DNA of 64,000 nt, taken from Chitinophaga pinensis. Its GTDB lineage: Bacteria > Bacteroidota > Bacteroidia > UKL13-3. The stretch lies in assembly GCA_945860865.1 (NCBI GenBank), contig CAMARW010000001.1:710294-774293 (forward strand), in the 5' to 3' direction. Made by a program: the position numbers and the translations under genes. A model generated the notes under the pieces. The model did not search any database and was not told where the DNA came from. It saw only the letters and a list, made by a program, of their open reading frames with translations. Below are positions 43,629 through 52,237 of this stretch, in pieces (position 1 is the first letter of the stretch; each line of letters starts with the position of its first letter).

Positions 43629-43872
43629 AAAATTACGAAAAATAAAATCAATTAAAAATTACGAATTACGAATTACGAAAACAATTACGAATTACGAATT
43701 AAAAATTACGAAAAAACATGAGAGTAGCGGGTCATTCTGAGCGTAACGCAGCGGAGCGAAGAATCTTTTTGATTGAAATCGGATTACCCGTAATTTTTAA
43801 TTCGTAATTCGTAATTGAATTATAGCGCGTAATTCGTAATTCGTAATTCGTAATTGAATAGCGTTCGTAATT
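43629..43872. repeat. AATTACG heptamer inverted repeat enclosing a GTCATTCTGAGCG element
   Basis: The left arm (43629-43711) is built of AATTACG and AATTAAA units. The right arm (43787-43872) is built of CGTAATT units. Between them, 43731-43772 is the GTCATTCTGAGCG...GCGAAGAATCT repeat, a sequence I recall as widespread in Bacteroidota genomes. The array reaches the stop codon of the converging gene at 43871. Confidence 0.87.
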
Positions 43873-45892
43873 ATTTTTCCTTCCTCCCCAACACGTAACT
43901 CACTCCAATATGCTGCGGGAAGAACATATCTGGAAGCATGTTGGTGGTGCGTTTTAAATCGGTTTCGTACCTGGGAAATGCCTCTTCAATGGTAACTTGT
44001 TTACCTGTATGTTTGTTTATTGGTAAATCTATATCTCCCAAATTTTCTTTCCATTTATCATAGTTATTTCCATAAGCATAACCTTGACCAAAATCATCTA
44101 GGTAATCTGAGAAACTCATGATGGCTTTTATTTCGTAGCGCAGGCGCCAGTTTTTGTAGGCATAGGCTAGTTGGAAAGAGAGGTTTACGTTGAGCGTAAT
44201 TGGAATATAATCTCTTTTATTGCTTAAGAAGTTTTGACCTTCTAAACCCAGTGGCCTTAGCTTCATAAACTCTGCACTGTCTTTGTTTCTGCTGTATACA
44301 ACCATGCGGTAAGGTTCAAAATAACATAAGCTTACTCCCGTACCTATTGAAGGAAGCCACTGGCCTTTTTTACCCTCCGTTGGGTTCACTTTTTTGCCTT
44401 GGTTGCTTCCTAAATGATAAATAAAATCTGCATCTAAGGTGTAAATTTCAGTTTTAAAGTTATTATTAAAAGAAGGAATTAAAAAGTAATTTCCATCTTT
44501 TAAACCATAGGTACTTGCACTTTGCCAAATAGCAAGGGGAGCAGTTGGGTTGTGCATACCAATATTGGTTCTGCTGAAGCCAAAACGGTAACTTACCTTA
44601 GCCGATTTATTGTATTGCACGAAGGCTGTTTTGCTCCAATCATAAACGCCTGGGATGCCGAAGCGATGTTTGATATCACCCACGTAGAAGGCTAATCCTG
44701 CCATGAATCCAACTTCATAGGTTTTTGTCCATGGCTTGGTTGGATTAACCAAAGTATCTTGCAACACAAGAGGTTGTTTAATTATTGGAGTAGCCTGCGC
44801 AGTGTCTGCAATAGGTAAGGTAGGCAATGTTATTTGCATGCCATTTTCTAGCAATAGGTAGGCAGCAGGTCCGTTTGTATAAGGTATGGCAATAGAATCT
44901 GCATACACATTGATTGTAGCAGGTATGGCCAATAAATTGCTATCGAGCACTTGCTTAATGGTACAGCACTTTTTGCCTTTAACAAGGATGTAATTAGCAG
45001 TATGATTTACAGACTCGAAGTAACACAAGGCTAAAGGATAAGAGTTGGCATCTTTTATAGGAGCTTCTAGCACCGGTAATCTGGCGTCTTGTTGGTTATC
45101 AAACACGGTGCGCGTGCCTTCTAGGCTGTAAATACCTTTGGCTACAATGGTTTCTTGATTACCCCCTAAAGAAAGTCCTAAAGTTTTGTTGCCAGCCGTG
45201 TTTTGAATAAAGGCAATGTCGCCAATGAGTAGGTTTTTAGCTAAGTAAGGACTAGCGATATTTATATTTAAAATACCCAAGCTATTATCGTTGCCTTCGA
45301 TGGTATTGTTTTGAAAAATTAAATTATCTAAGTAATAAGTAATGCCACTCATACCTGCATTATCTATGATAACACCCGCTTTATTTTGAAAAAAGTGTGC
45401 ATTTTTTAGTTCAAAATCCACGCTTTGTTTGCTTAGATTTATGAGCGGAGAAGCAACATAGATTATAGCCTCATTAAATTCGGAGTTTTTAACCACTAGG
45501 TTGGAGAGCGAAACAGATTTTCTGTTCCAAAAAGGTTCAAAGCTAATAGCGCGTGCAAGGTGGTTAAAAGTGGCATGCTGTATACTTATTATGCTATTTG
45601 GATCGCTACCATTGATTAAGAATCCAGCACCTGGGTTACTAGGATCAACAGACGAAAATACAACTGGATTTTGCGCTTCACCAGTTATTGATAATCCACC
45701 TTCTACCCAAACGGAAGCGCCTGGAGAGAAAAGCACTTGCGTACCGGCATTAATTTTTAATTCTTGTCCTTTGGCAATTTTTAAGATACCATTGATGCGC
45801 AAGGTGTCTGCCGTTTGAGCCCATATTGTATGCGGGAGCAGGCATACCAAGACGGCCACAAATAGTTTTATAACGCTCTTTGAATTTTTCAT
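43871..45892 (-). CDS. Outer-membrane protein with beta-helix domain and C-terminal beta-barrel, end of GldLM-like operon
   Basis: A 673-residue exported protein with signal peptide (LFVAVLVCLLPHTIWAQ, about residues 9-25). Residues ~30-270 have the repeated short strands and Asn/Gly turns of a right-handed beta-helix (KIAKGQELKINAGTQVLFSPG). A Pro/Ala-rich linker follows. About residues 390-673 look like an outer-membrane barrel of the kind in Bacteroidota (AGLAFYVGDIKHRFGIPGVYD ... PQHIGVSYVLG). It starts 1 bp after the stop of the second GldM-like gene. I infer that it is the outer-membrane target of the motor, in the place where gldN/porN would normally be. Confidence 0.75.
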   Translation of the reverse strand: MKNSKSVIKLFVAVLVCLLPHTIWAQTADTLRINGILKIAKGQELKINAGTQVLFSPGASVWVEGGLSITGEAQNPVVFSSVDPSNPGAGFLINGSDPNSIISIQHATFNHLARAISFEPFWNRKSVSLSNLVVKNSEFNEAIIYVASPLINLSKQSVDFELKNAHFFQNKAGVIIDNAGMSGITYYLDNLIFQNNTIEGNDNSLGILNINIASPYLAKNLLIGDIAFIQNTAGNKTLGLSLGGNQETIVAKGIYSLEGTRTVFDNQQDARLPVLEAPIKDANSYPLALCYFESVNHTANYILVKGKKCCTIKQVLDSNLLAIPATINVYADSIAIPYTNGPAAYLLLENGMQITLPTLPIADTAQATPIIKQPLVLQDTLVNPTKPWTKTYEVGFMAGLAFYVGDIKHRFGIPGVYDWSKTAFVQYNKSAKVSYRFGFSRTNIGMHNPTAPLAIWQSASTYGLKDGNYFLIPSFNNNFKTEIYTLDADFIYHLGSNQGKKVNPTEGKKGQWLPSIGTGVSLCYFEPYRMVVYSRNKDSAEFMKLRPLGLEGQNFLSNKRDYIPITLNVNLSFQLAYAYKNWRLRYEIKAIMSFSDYLDDFGQGYAYGNNYDKWKENLGDIDLPINKHTGKQVTIEEAFPRYETDLKRTTNMLPDMFFPQHIGVSYVLGRKEK

Positions 45893-45893
45893 G

Positions 45894-47243
45894 TTAATTA
45901 ATTTGAATGAGAATAGGATCTGCTTTTACTTTGGTTTCAGAACCTATTTTATAATGAATATCGTAGAAGGCCAAGTATTGCAGATGCGCTATATCTTCTT
46001 TGCTTGGCGAATAGCTATTTCCTTGAATTTCTGTAATCTTAGCATCTTTACCTATGCTGCGTACTTTAAACGACAGCACGGCGTATGCTTCTCCTTCCTT
46101 AAAAGAAGGATGAAAGGCCATAAGACTTAAACCATTAAGTTGTTCTAAGCGTTTTTTGCTGCAAGTTAAGTTGCTTATATTCTGAACCAAAATGATTGGT
46201 TCGGGCAGTGGTTTTACAAAAACAGAATCGTGGAAAAGCACCCCTTCTGTATTCTTTACGAGTAGCGTGCACCACCCCTCTAATTCTGGAACAAACTGAA
46301 TGAGGCCTTTTTGGAGCGCAGCGTATGGATCTGCGCTACAGGTAAGCGTCATTTGACCTTGTTGGAAGGGGATTTTTTGGCTATATGCCACCCCTTTGTA
46401 ACAGATACTAAATGGAAGTGCATTTTTAGTTGGGAAAGCTGCAGGCAGCACTTCAATGGATACATTTTCTGATTTTGAAAGTCCGCGTACACTTATTAAG
46501 TGAGTGCCCGCTAAAGTTGGCTTAAATACAAACCCATTTTCTATCAGTTTATAATCGCTAATAGGTTTTTGGTTTCTGCTCATTAAAACATCTTGCAGTG
46601 TATCACCCTTTACTTGAAAACTTGCTTCATCGCCTACACGCATGGAAGCGTATTTGGTAAGCAGGCTTAGTTTAGGTTCGGCCAGTTCGATTTGCATTGG
46701 AGTGGCACTTTCGTTGAGCAAGCCAATACGAACTTGCAGCTCTGCCAACTGTGTGATAACTAGGTTTGCGGGAGTATGTTTAAATTTATAATTGACCCAT
46801 ATTTTTGCTTTATCTGCTTGTAGGCCATTGATTAAGTCTTGTTCAAAGAGGGCATTGAATATTTTTTTTTCGCTTTGGGTTTTTGCTAATTTATTTAGCT
46901 CTTTTAATAAAGCGAAGACTTTATCGCCATTAGCTTGTTTTAAAAAATAATCGTCTGTTTTGGAATAGCTATTGAGCTCCGGACTTTCAGTATTTATGTT
47001 TTGGTATTGTATAAATTGTTTAAAGTCGTTCTCTATTTTTAAAATTTCTGTTTGTATTTGCAGGTAACTTGCGTTAGACGGAACTAGAACCACTTTGCTA
47101 AAATAGGTTCTAATGGGGTTAGTAATTTTAAGCCATGCCACTGGAATTTGGGTCATGGAGAGTACAATAAAAATAAGGTACATCAAACTAATCAGTCTGA
47201 AGCGTAAATTTTTACTGCGTTTTATTTTAACATATTCACTCAT
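45894..47243 (-). CDS. GldM-like protein, second paralogue
   Basis: A 449-residue inner-membrane protein with one N-terminal membrane helix (LMYLIFIVLSM, about residues 20-40) and a long periplasmic region, as in GldM/PorM. The C-terminal ~100 residues (ILVQNISNLTCSKK ... KADPILIQIN) resemble the last GldM domain. Aligned on YLxFI to canonical GldM, it keeps Arg14 (GldM Arg9) but has Ala36 where GldM has Glu31. It overlaps the first GldM-like gene by 4 bp (ATGA). I expect it to form a mixed complex with that paralogue on GldL. Confidence 0.8.
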   Translation of the reverse strand: MSEYVKIKRSKNLRFRLISLMYLIFIVLSMTQIPVAWLKITNPIRTYFSKVVLVPSNASYLQIQTEILKIENDFKQFIQYQNINTESPELNSYSKTDDYFLKQANGDKVFALLKELNKLAKTQSEKKIFNALFEQDLINGLQADKAKIWVNYKFKHTPANLVITQLAELQVRIGLLNESATPMQIELAEPKLSLLTKYASMRVGDEASFQVKGDTLQDVLMSRNQKPISDYKLIENGFVFKPTLAGTHLISVRGLSKSENVSIEVLPAAFPTKNALPFSICYKGVAYSQKIPFQQGQMTLTCSADPYAALQKGLIQFVPELEGWCTLLVKNTEGVLFHDSVFVKPLPEPIILVQNISNLTCSKKRLEQLNGLSLMAFHPSFKEGEAYAVLSFKVRSIGKDAKITEIQGNSYSPSKEDIAHLQYLAFYDIHYKIGSETKVKADPILIQIN

Positions 47244-48643
47244 GGTTTGGCAATAAAAATAGGTGAGCCAAAAGTAGTACTGGTACCGTTTACATTTACC
47301 AGACGTATTTGGTCGAATAGGATGGTGCTACCCGATTTCATTTGATTTTCTAAACTACGCAACTCTGTTCTAAGGTAACGGGAGTTGCTTTTAAATGTTT
47401 GTTTGGTTCCATCTGGCGCAATAATTACCATATTAAAGTTTATTACCTGCCAATATTTGCTTTCACTTTCTAGGCAATGTGCTTGCGAAAGATTTGTGCG
47501 CGCACCTGCAATATCTCTTATGCTTACTGTGGGAGCTTTGGGTTTAAGGGCAAATAAATAGCGTTGGTCTAGTATTGTGTTGCCTGAGCGCATTTCAATG
47601 GTAAAACGACCCTCGAATAGCGGTGTAATGATTAATTGGTCGCCAGCCATTTCGATGGTAGCGTTTTCGCTATAAAAGTTTAAATTTTTGAGGTTTTGAA
47701 AGCCTGTTTTATCTAGCGTAACGGTGAAAGGTTCGCTGAGGTAAGCAGCAATTTCTTGTTCTGTTTCTAAGAAACGTAAGGCTGGTTTTATTACTTTTAT
47801 TTTTTGTGTAATAAATTCATTTTCTATGTTGGCTTCTAAGTTATAATCGCCTGCCGCGGTGGGTGTCCAGTTAATTTGAAAATGTCTACCCTTGTAGTTG
47901 GGCGTCATACTCATGTTATTAATGCTCACAGTGGGTGCAATAGAATCGCGGGAGAAGAAATCGAAGGTGATTTTTTCGCCTACATAATACACGCTTTTAA
48001 ATCCTTGTAACAAGCTAGAATCTTTGTTACTGTTTACTTTAATCATACCTCCTTGAGGCAGTTCCCATTTTAAGTATTTGAGTCCTTCTGATAAGATTAC
48101 TGTTTTTAATTGATTTAGAACAGTGGGCACGGCTGCATTGGGAACCTCGAGCAAAAGGGTGTTTTTTGTCTTTGGGTTTAATGCAAATACAGCGGGGTCA
48201 ATGCCCAATTGTGGAATTAATTCTTTTTGGTAATTAACAGGGAAGCAGGCTATAAAATCAATCAGGGTTTGATTGAGGGGAGTGTATACTGCGTTTTGGT
48301 TCAGAACGGTTTTGGCAAACTTTTGTTCTTTTAGTTTTTCGCCTTTTACGTTATTTAAAAGAGCGAATGCATCGTAGGATTGAATAAGTGAATCGATTAT
48401 ACTTATTGCTAAACCTGTTTTATTTTTGAGCAATACCTCATCTGGTATGGTTGCTTTTTGCTCGTTAAAATGCACAAGTAGCTTGTTGTTAAAACTTGTT
48501 TGTGTTTTTTGTAATGCGCTAAAATGATGAACAAACTCCCCGGAGGTTGAAAGGAAGAAAAAGACAATAAATACCAAGTACAAGAAAGTGAGTTTCTTGA
48601 AATTGAGTGCTTTCGACTTTTTTATGCGTATTGTACCTGCCAT
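47240..48643 (-). CDS. GldM-like protein, first paralogue
   Basis: A 467-residue inner-membrane protein with an N-terminal membrane helix (FLYLVFIVFFFLSTSGE, about residues 20-36) and a periplasmic region with Ig-like domains, as in GldM/PorM of the type IX secretion motor. The last ~100 residues (SRYLRTELRSLENQMKSGST ... SPIFIAKP) match the GldM C-terminal domain. It keeps Glu36 (GldM Glu31) but has Asn14 where GldM has Arg9, the reverse of the second paralogue. It lies 3 bp after gldL and is slightly shorter than the ~515 residues of standard GldM. Confidence 0.85.
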   Translation of the reverse strand: MAGTIRIKKSKALNFKKLTFLYLVFIVFFFLSTSGEFVHHFSALQKTQTSFNNKLLVHFNEQKATIPDEVLLKNKTGLAISIIDSLIQSYDAFALLNNVKGEKLKEQKFAKTVLNQNAVYTPLNQTLIDFIACFPVNYQKELIPQLGIDPAVFALNPKTKNTLLLEVPNAAVPTVLNQLKTVILSEGLKYLKWELPQGGMIKVNSNKDSSLLQGFKSVYYVGEKITFDFFSRDSIAPTVSINNMSMTPNYKGRHFQINWTPTAAGDYNLEANIENEFITQKIKVIKPALRFLETEQEIAAYLSEPFTVTLDKTGFQNLKNLNFYSENATIEMAGDQLIITPLFEGRFTIEMRSGNTILDQRYLFALKPKAPTVSIRDIAGARTNLSQAHCLESESKYWQVINFNMVIIAPDGTKQTFKSNSRYLRTELRSLENQMKSGSTILFDQIRLVNVNGTSTTFGSPIFIAKP

Positions 48644-48646
48644 TCC

Positions 48647-49138
48647 TTATTTGGAAGCTGCTAAAAAGTCTTTGTACTTATCATTTATCTGCTGCATGTG
48701 TTGGTTGTATTCGCCCAATTGCTGGTTGAAACCAATCACTTTTTCGTGCATTTCTTTGCTGGCTTGCGCGTTTTGTGTCATCTCATTTTTGATTGACCCT
48801 AGGGCTTGGTTAAGTCCTTTAATTTGTTCGCCAAGTTCGCCAATGGTGCTGCTAAATTGTTTCATTGAGTCTTGGTAGCCTTGCATATCGGGGGTATTTG
48901 CATTGCCACTGGTTAGTTGTGGAAATACGTTCTCCCATTGGTATTCTTTTTCGTCTGTAGTGCGCTCGAAAGCCGACACTAAAAAAACGAGGGTTTCTAT
49001 GGAAAGCCCGGCAATAAATAATTCGTTGGCATAATCCCAACCTACGAACTTGAACATAGAACCTACTAATACAACTGCGGCACCAAAACCGTAGAAGAAT
49101 GTGATTGCATCTAATTTACCTTTACCTTTATTTGACAT
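48647..49138 (-). CDS. GldL-like motor protein (short form)
   Basis: A 163-residue GldL/PorL-family protein, the proton-driven inner-membrane part of the type IX secretion and gliding motor. Two membrane helices (about residues 11-29 and 38-56) surround the family pattern FFYGFGAAVVLVGSMFKFVGW and LFIAGLSIETLVFLVSAFE. Glu48 matches the essential Glu49 of F. johnsoniae GldL. The cytoplasmic tail, a coiled coil from about 85 to 160, is much shorter than in standard GldL (215-280 residues). It has no gldK upstream and is followed by two GldM-like genes. Confidence 0.88.
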   Translation of the reverse strand: MSNKGKGKLDAITFFYGFGAAVVLVGSMFKFVGWDYANELFIAGLSIETLVFLVSAFERTTDEKEYQWENVFPQLTSGNANTPDMQGYQDSMKQFSSTIGELGEQIKGLNQALGSIKNEMTQNAQASKEMHEKVIGFNQQLGEYNQHMQQINDKYKDFLAASK

Positions 49139-49202
49139 TGGTTTTAATTTTTAATTTTTGAGTTTGATTGTGGGTATCCTAATTGTAGCATGAAAATTAG
49201 TC

Positions 49203-49715
49203 TTAAGCATTACCTTTATGTCGGCCGCTTATTACATATTCATTGAAATCATCCCAAGATAATTTTCTTTTCTCGAGCACTTTTTTGGTGCTAATTTTTA
49301 CCGTTACTACTACAGTAATGATGAGCACAATGAATATAATACCAAACAAAGCAAGTTGCTGACTCCATTGCGAGTCTAAGGTAGCTTGCACATCTTGCGT
49401 GGTTTTATTTTGTGCTTCAAATTTTTCAGAAAATTCGTTTAGGGTGATGTTTAAAGCTCTTTCGTTTTGTGCTTGAACATCTAAGTTGGCCTTAATTTCT
49501 GCACGGAGAGCCGCATTTTCTTCCAGTATTTGTGCTGCATTTTTTTGCAGTTGTTGGTCGAACAGCCTCAACTGATTGTCTTGATTTTGGATTCTTTGCT
49601 CCAATGCATTTAAATCGCGTAACTCTGGATTAGGGCTAGAATTAAATAGATTTTCCTGCGCAAATAAACCAATACAAGTCAATAATAATAGAGCAAGTAG
49701 TTTTAATTTCATTAT
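49203..49715 (-). CDS. Coiled-coil protein with signal peptide and C-terminal membrane helix, first gene of GldLM-like operon
   Basis: A 170-residue protein not recognised as a known family. It has a signal peptide (LLALLLLTCIGLFAQ, about residues 4-18), a periplasmic coiled coil rich in Gln, Asn and Glu (about 30-118), one membrane helix (LFGIIFIVLIITVVVTV, about 121-137) and a basic cytoplasmic tail ending RHKGNA. I use the ATG at 49715 because the signal peptide follows it at once; an ATG at 49778 is also in frame. It lies 64 bp upstream of gldL and may be a structural part of the motor, in the place where GldK would be in the canonical operon. Confidence 0.7.
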   Translation of the reverse strand: MMKLKLLALLLLTCIGLFAQENLFNSSPNPELRDLNALEQRIQNQDNQLRLFDQQLQKNAAQILEENAALRAEIKANLDVQAQNERALNITLNEFSEKFEAQNKTTQDVQATLDSQWSQQLALFGIIFIVLIITVVVTVKISTKKVLEKRKLSWDDFNEYVISGRHKGNA

Positions 49716-49829
49716 GTGTTTAATTGAATTTAAAATAATAAACAGATGCGAATTTAAACAAAATATCTTAATTGTCAAGTCAATAAAATATTTTAATGCA
49801 AGAGGATTGCCACGGATTGCACGGATAAT

Positions 49830-49912
49830 ATTGCCACGGATGCACGAATTATTTTTGCCTGCGGTGGAGTATTTATTGCCACGGATGCACGAATTATTTT
49901 TGCCTGCGGTGG
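49830..49912. repeat. 38-bp direct repeat, two copies 45 bp apart
   Basis: ATTGCCACGGATGCACGAAT plus 18 further bases is perfectly repeated at 49830-49867 and 49875-49912. A partial third copy (TTGCCACGGATTGCACGG) precedes it at 49807. It fills the gap between the GldLM-like operon and the membrane-protein gene. Confidence 0.87.
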
Positions 49913-49916
49913 GTAG

Positions 49917-51770
49917 TTAATCGCGGCTCATGAAAAAGCCATCGCCGGGTGATTTGCCTAAGGGTTTTACTTGATAGCCAAAATTATTGGAGAGGAAGCG
50001 GGTGTGACTGATGGATTGGGCTGGAATGGGAGCGTTCCAGGTGTAGTTTTTGTTGTTGTAAAAATGAAAAGCCATACCATCTATGAAGGAACTATCTAAA
50101 ACGCCATCTTGATATTGGGTGTAGGCTTTTAGTAAATAGGTTGTTTGAAAACCCTCTGTTTGGGTGATAGATTTATTGCGCGATGCCGACTTAAAAATTG
50201 ACATGGGCACAAAGGCTAATACAAAATATATACACACCACCAGTACCATCATAACTCGAAAAATATGTGAATTCTGTGAGTCGAAAGAAAAGCGTGAGCC
50301 CTGCGAAGCTACGAAAGGTCTGGTGCGAGGAGCCAGTTGCCAGCAGCCAATACCCAAGCAATTTAGGCCAAATAATGTTAAAGCAGTAGGAAGCATTAAG
50401 CGGTATTGGCTCAGAAAAAAGTATTCAACTATTTGCACACTAACGAGCAATAGGATGCTTAAACGAAAGCGAGTGGGTATTTTTACAAGGCATAAGATGA
50501 AGCCCAATAGCACGTTTATGAATAGTAGTTTGTTGATAAAACCTTTATAGCCAATTCGGTTTAACCAAAGTAAAAGGCGCGAAAAGGTGCTTGGGAGTTG
50601 GCCCTTAAATTCTTGCAATTGCGGCTTATCGCTGTAGCCCCAGGCAATAATGCCACTTCGGTAGGCTTGGTTCCAATCTGCAGGAACCTGCCATTTGGGT
50701 GCTTCCATTTGGACTCCAAAATGAAGAGCTATGTTGCCCATTGGGTATAATGGATAGCCGGTTTGTAGCCAGTTTTTACCTATTACAGGGGCTAAAAAAA
50801 AGATTATTAAAGTTAGTTTGAAAGCAAATAATTTAATTTTTTGTAGCCAAGATTTGCGGGTAGTAATTATTATTTGCGACAATGTTTGTGGTTTAAATAT
50901 TTCAAAACTGTGCAATACTGCTAAGGCACCCAAACCAATGGCAAGCAAGGCAGGTGGTTTAATGGCAAAAAGAAAACATGCTATGAGTAGGCTAATTGCT
51001 GGGTTAAGCGAATTTGTATCGAGCACTAAAAAATAGAGCAGAAGTGGGGTAAAAACCAACAGAGGTAAGTCTGGACTAGGTGCGGTGAGGTATAAAAAAG
51101 CTAGCGGAAAAAGGAGTATGCCATAGGCTGTTAAGTATATTTTTTGCAGCTTTGGCATCGCTATGATTGCGTTTTGATTGGGGTGTTTTGGTTGGGCCAG
51201 AAACTGAAAAAATAGCCATAGAAAAATGGTGAAAATGAGTGTGCCATTGAGCGCGTAAAATGGGGGTAAACCGGGTAGTTGAAAAATGCATAATAAAGAG
51301 TGCCAGGCCGAACCTAAACCGAGCGCTGGATAAAGGTTTGCTAAGCCGCGCACGGCTCCAAATTTCTGCATCCATTGCAGGGTTTGGAGGTAATAGGCGC
51401 CCATATCGTGAATTTTGGTTGGCAATGCACTTTGGTATAAAATAATGCCCAACATAGTTAGCAGAACCGCTATTTGTTTGGCCGGCATTGCTCTTAGCCA
51501 CCTTAAAATATTGGCGCTATGCGATTGATAATAATAGCGGTAGCGCCAGATGGCAACCAATGCCCCAATGAAAAGCACTTGTAGAACAAAAAAATTAATG
51601 GCGCCTCCTAATAAAAACCACTGGCTAAGTATGCCAAGGAATGCATAACCTACTAAGACGGGCGTTATGGGATTGCTTGGCAAGGGCTTTTTGAGTATGA
51701 TAAAAGGTATTAAGCCATAAACGTAGCATAACGTAATTACCAATATAAAGTAGGGTATAAGTAGTAGCAT
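49917..51770 (-). CDS. Large multi-pass membrane protein (LIC_10190-like)
   Basis: A 617-residue inner-membrane protein with about twelve hydrophobic helices, GT-C like in appearance (VLLTMLGIILYQSALPTKIHDMGAYYLQ, then a WQVPADWNQAYRSGII loop). It resembles the LIC_10190 membrane family I recall from Leptospira and Bacteroidota; the function is unknown to me. The acidic or His residues typical of glycosyltransferase GT-C loops (KIHDMGAYY) are suggestive only. It ends the exosortase F gene group: its start is directly next to the associated protein gene (51771). Confidence 0.6.
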   Translation of the reverse strand: MLLLIPYFILVITLCYVYGLIPFIILKKPLPSNPITPVLVGYAFLGILSQWFLLGGAINFFVLQVLFIGALVAIWRYRYYYQSHSANILRWLRAMPAKQIAVLLTMLGIILYQSALPTKIHDMGAYYLQTLQWMQKFGAVRGLANLYPALGLGSAWHSLLCIFQLPGLPPFYALNGTLIFTIFLWLFFQFLAQPKHPNQNAIIAMPKLQKIYLTAYGILLFPLAFLYLTAPSPDLPLLVFTPLLLYFLVLDTNSLNPAISLLIACFLFAIKPPALLAIGLGALAVLHSFEIFKPQTLSQIIITTRKSWLQKIKLFAFKLTLIIFFLAPVIGKNWLQTGYPLYPMGNIALHFGVQMEAPKWQVPADWNQAYRSGIIAWGYSDKPQLQEFKGQLPSTFSRLLLWLNRIGYKGFINKLLFINVLLGFILCLVKIPTRFRLSILLLVSVQIVEYFFLSQYRLMLPTALTLFGLNCLGIGCWQLAPRTRPFVASQGSRFSFDSQNSHIFRVMMVLVVCIYFVLAFVPMSIFKSASRNKSITQTEGFQTTYLLKAYTQYQDGVLDSSFIDGMAFHFYNNKNYTWNAPIPAQSISHTRFLSNNFGYQVKPLGKSPGDGFFMSRD

Positions 51771-52172
51771 TTAGTGGGGTGTTTTTGGCTTAATAAAAGA
51801 AACAGCCAATAATATGATGCCTAATAAGGGACTAAATACTACTGGGTGCAGAACGGGGTAGCTACGTTGCGCAAAAAAGCTAGTGTTGGTAGTAAAATAG
51901 AGCGCTGTAAATGCGAGAATTAATAAGCAGGCAAATAGTGGCCAAATATACTTTTTTTCTTGTGGGTAAAGTTGTTTTTGAATAAGCCAAATTAAAGCCA
52001 AATTTAGTATGAACCGAACCAATTTATTGAGTAGAAAGTTGGAAAGTACCATGCAATCTGGGTTAAACTTATAGTAACCACAGGGGTTATTTTGCCAAGT
52101 CATAAAGTTGTATGCTTGCGCCCCAAAATTGAGAATTAAGAGCATAAACATCCAAAAATATACATAACGCAT
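51771..52172 (-). CDS. Exosortase F system-associated protein
   Basis: A 133-residue protein with four membrane helices that matches the small protein always found next to exosortase F in Bacteroidota (FNPDCMVLSNFLLNKLVRFILN near residue 38). Its role is not established. It lies 65 bp downstream of the exosortase on the same strand and stops 1 bp before the next membrane gene. Confidence 0.8.
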   Translation of the reverse strand: MRYVYFWMFMLLILNFGAQAYNFMTWQNNPCGYYKFNPDCMVLSNFLLNKLVRFILNLALIWLIQKQLYPQEKKYIWPLFACLLILAFTALYFTTNTSFFAQRSYPVLHPVVFSPLLGIILLAVSFIKPKTPH

Positions 52173-52237
52173 AGGGCAAAGATAATTAGGATAAGTTTAT
52201 ATTTAATTAAAATTGAATGAGCGCAATGGTATTAAGA

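Noticed and set aside
43629-43872. CRISPR array
   Set aside because: The repeats are 7-bp units without unique spacers of constant length, and no cas genes are nearby.
43871-49715. Zorya-like or Exb/Tol motor system
   Set aside because: The membrane protein matches GldL, with its Glu in the second helix, and the partners match GldM rather than ExbD/ZorB; no nuclease or helicase genes follow.
50164-50550. Plus-strand open frame of 128 codons inside the large membrane-protein gene
   Set aside because: It lies fully antisense to a well-formed membrane protein gene and its translation shows no family resemblance.
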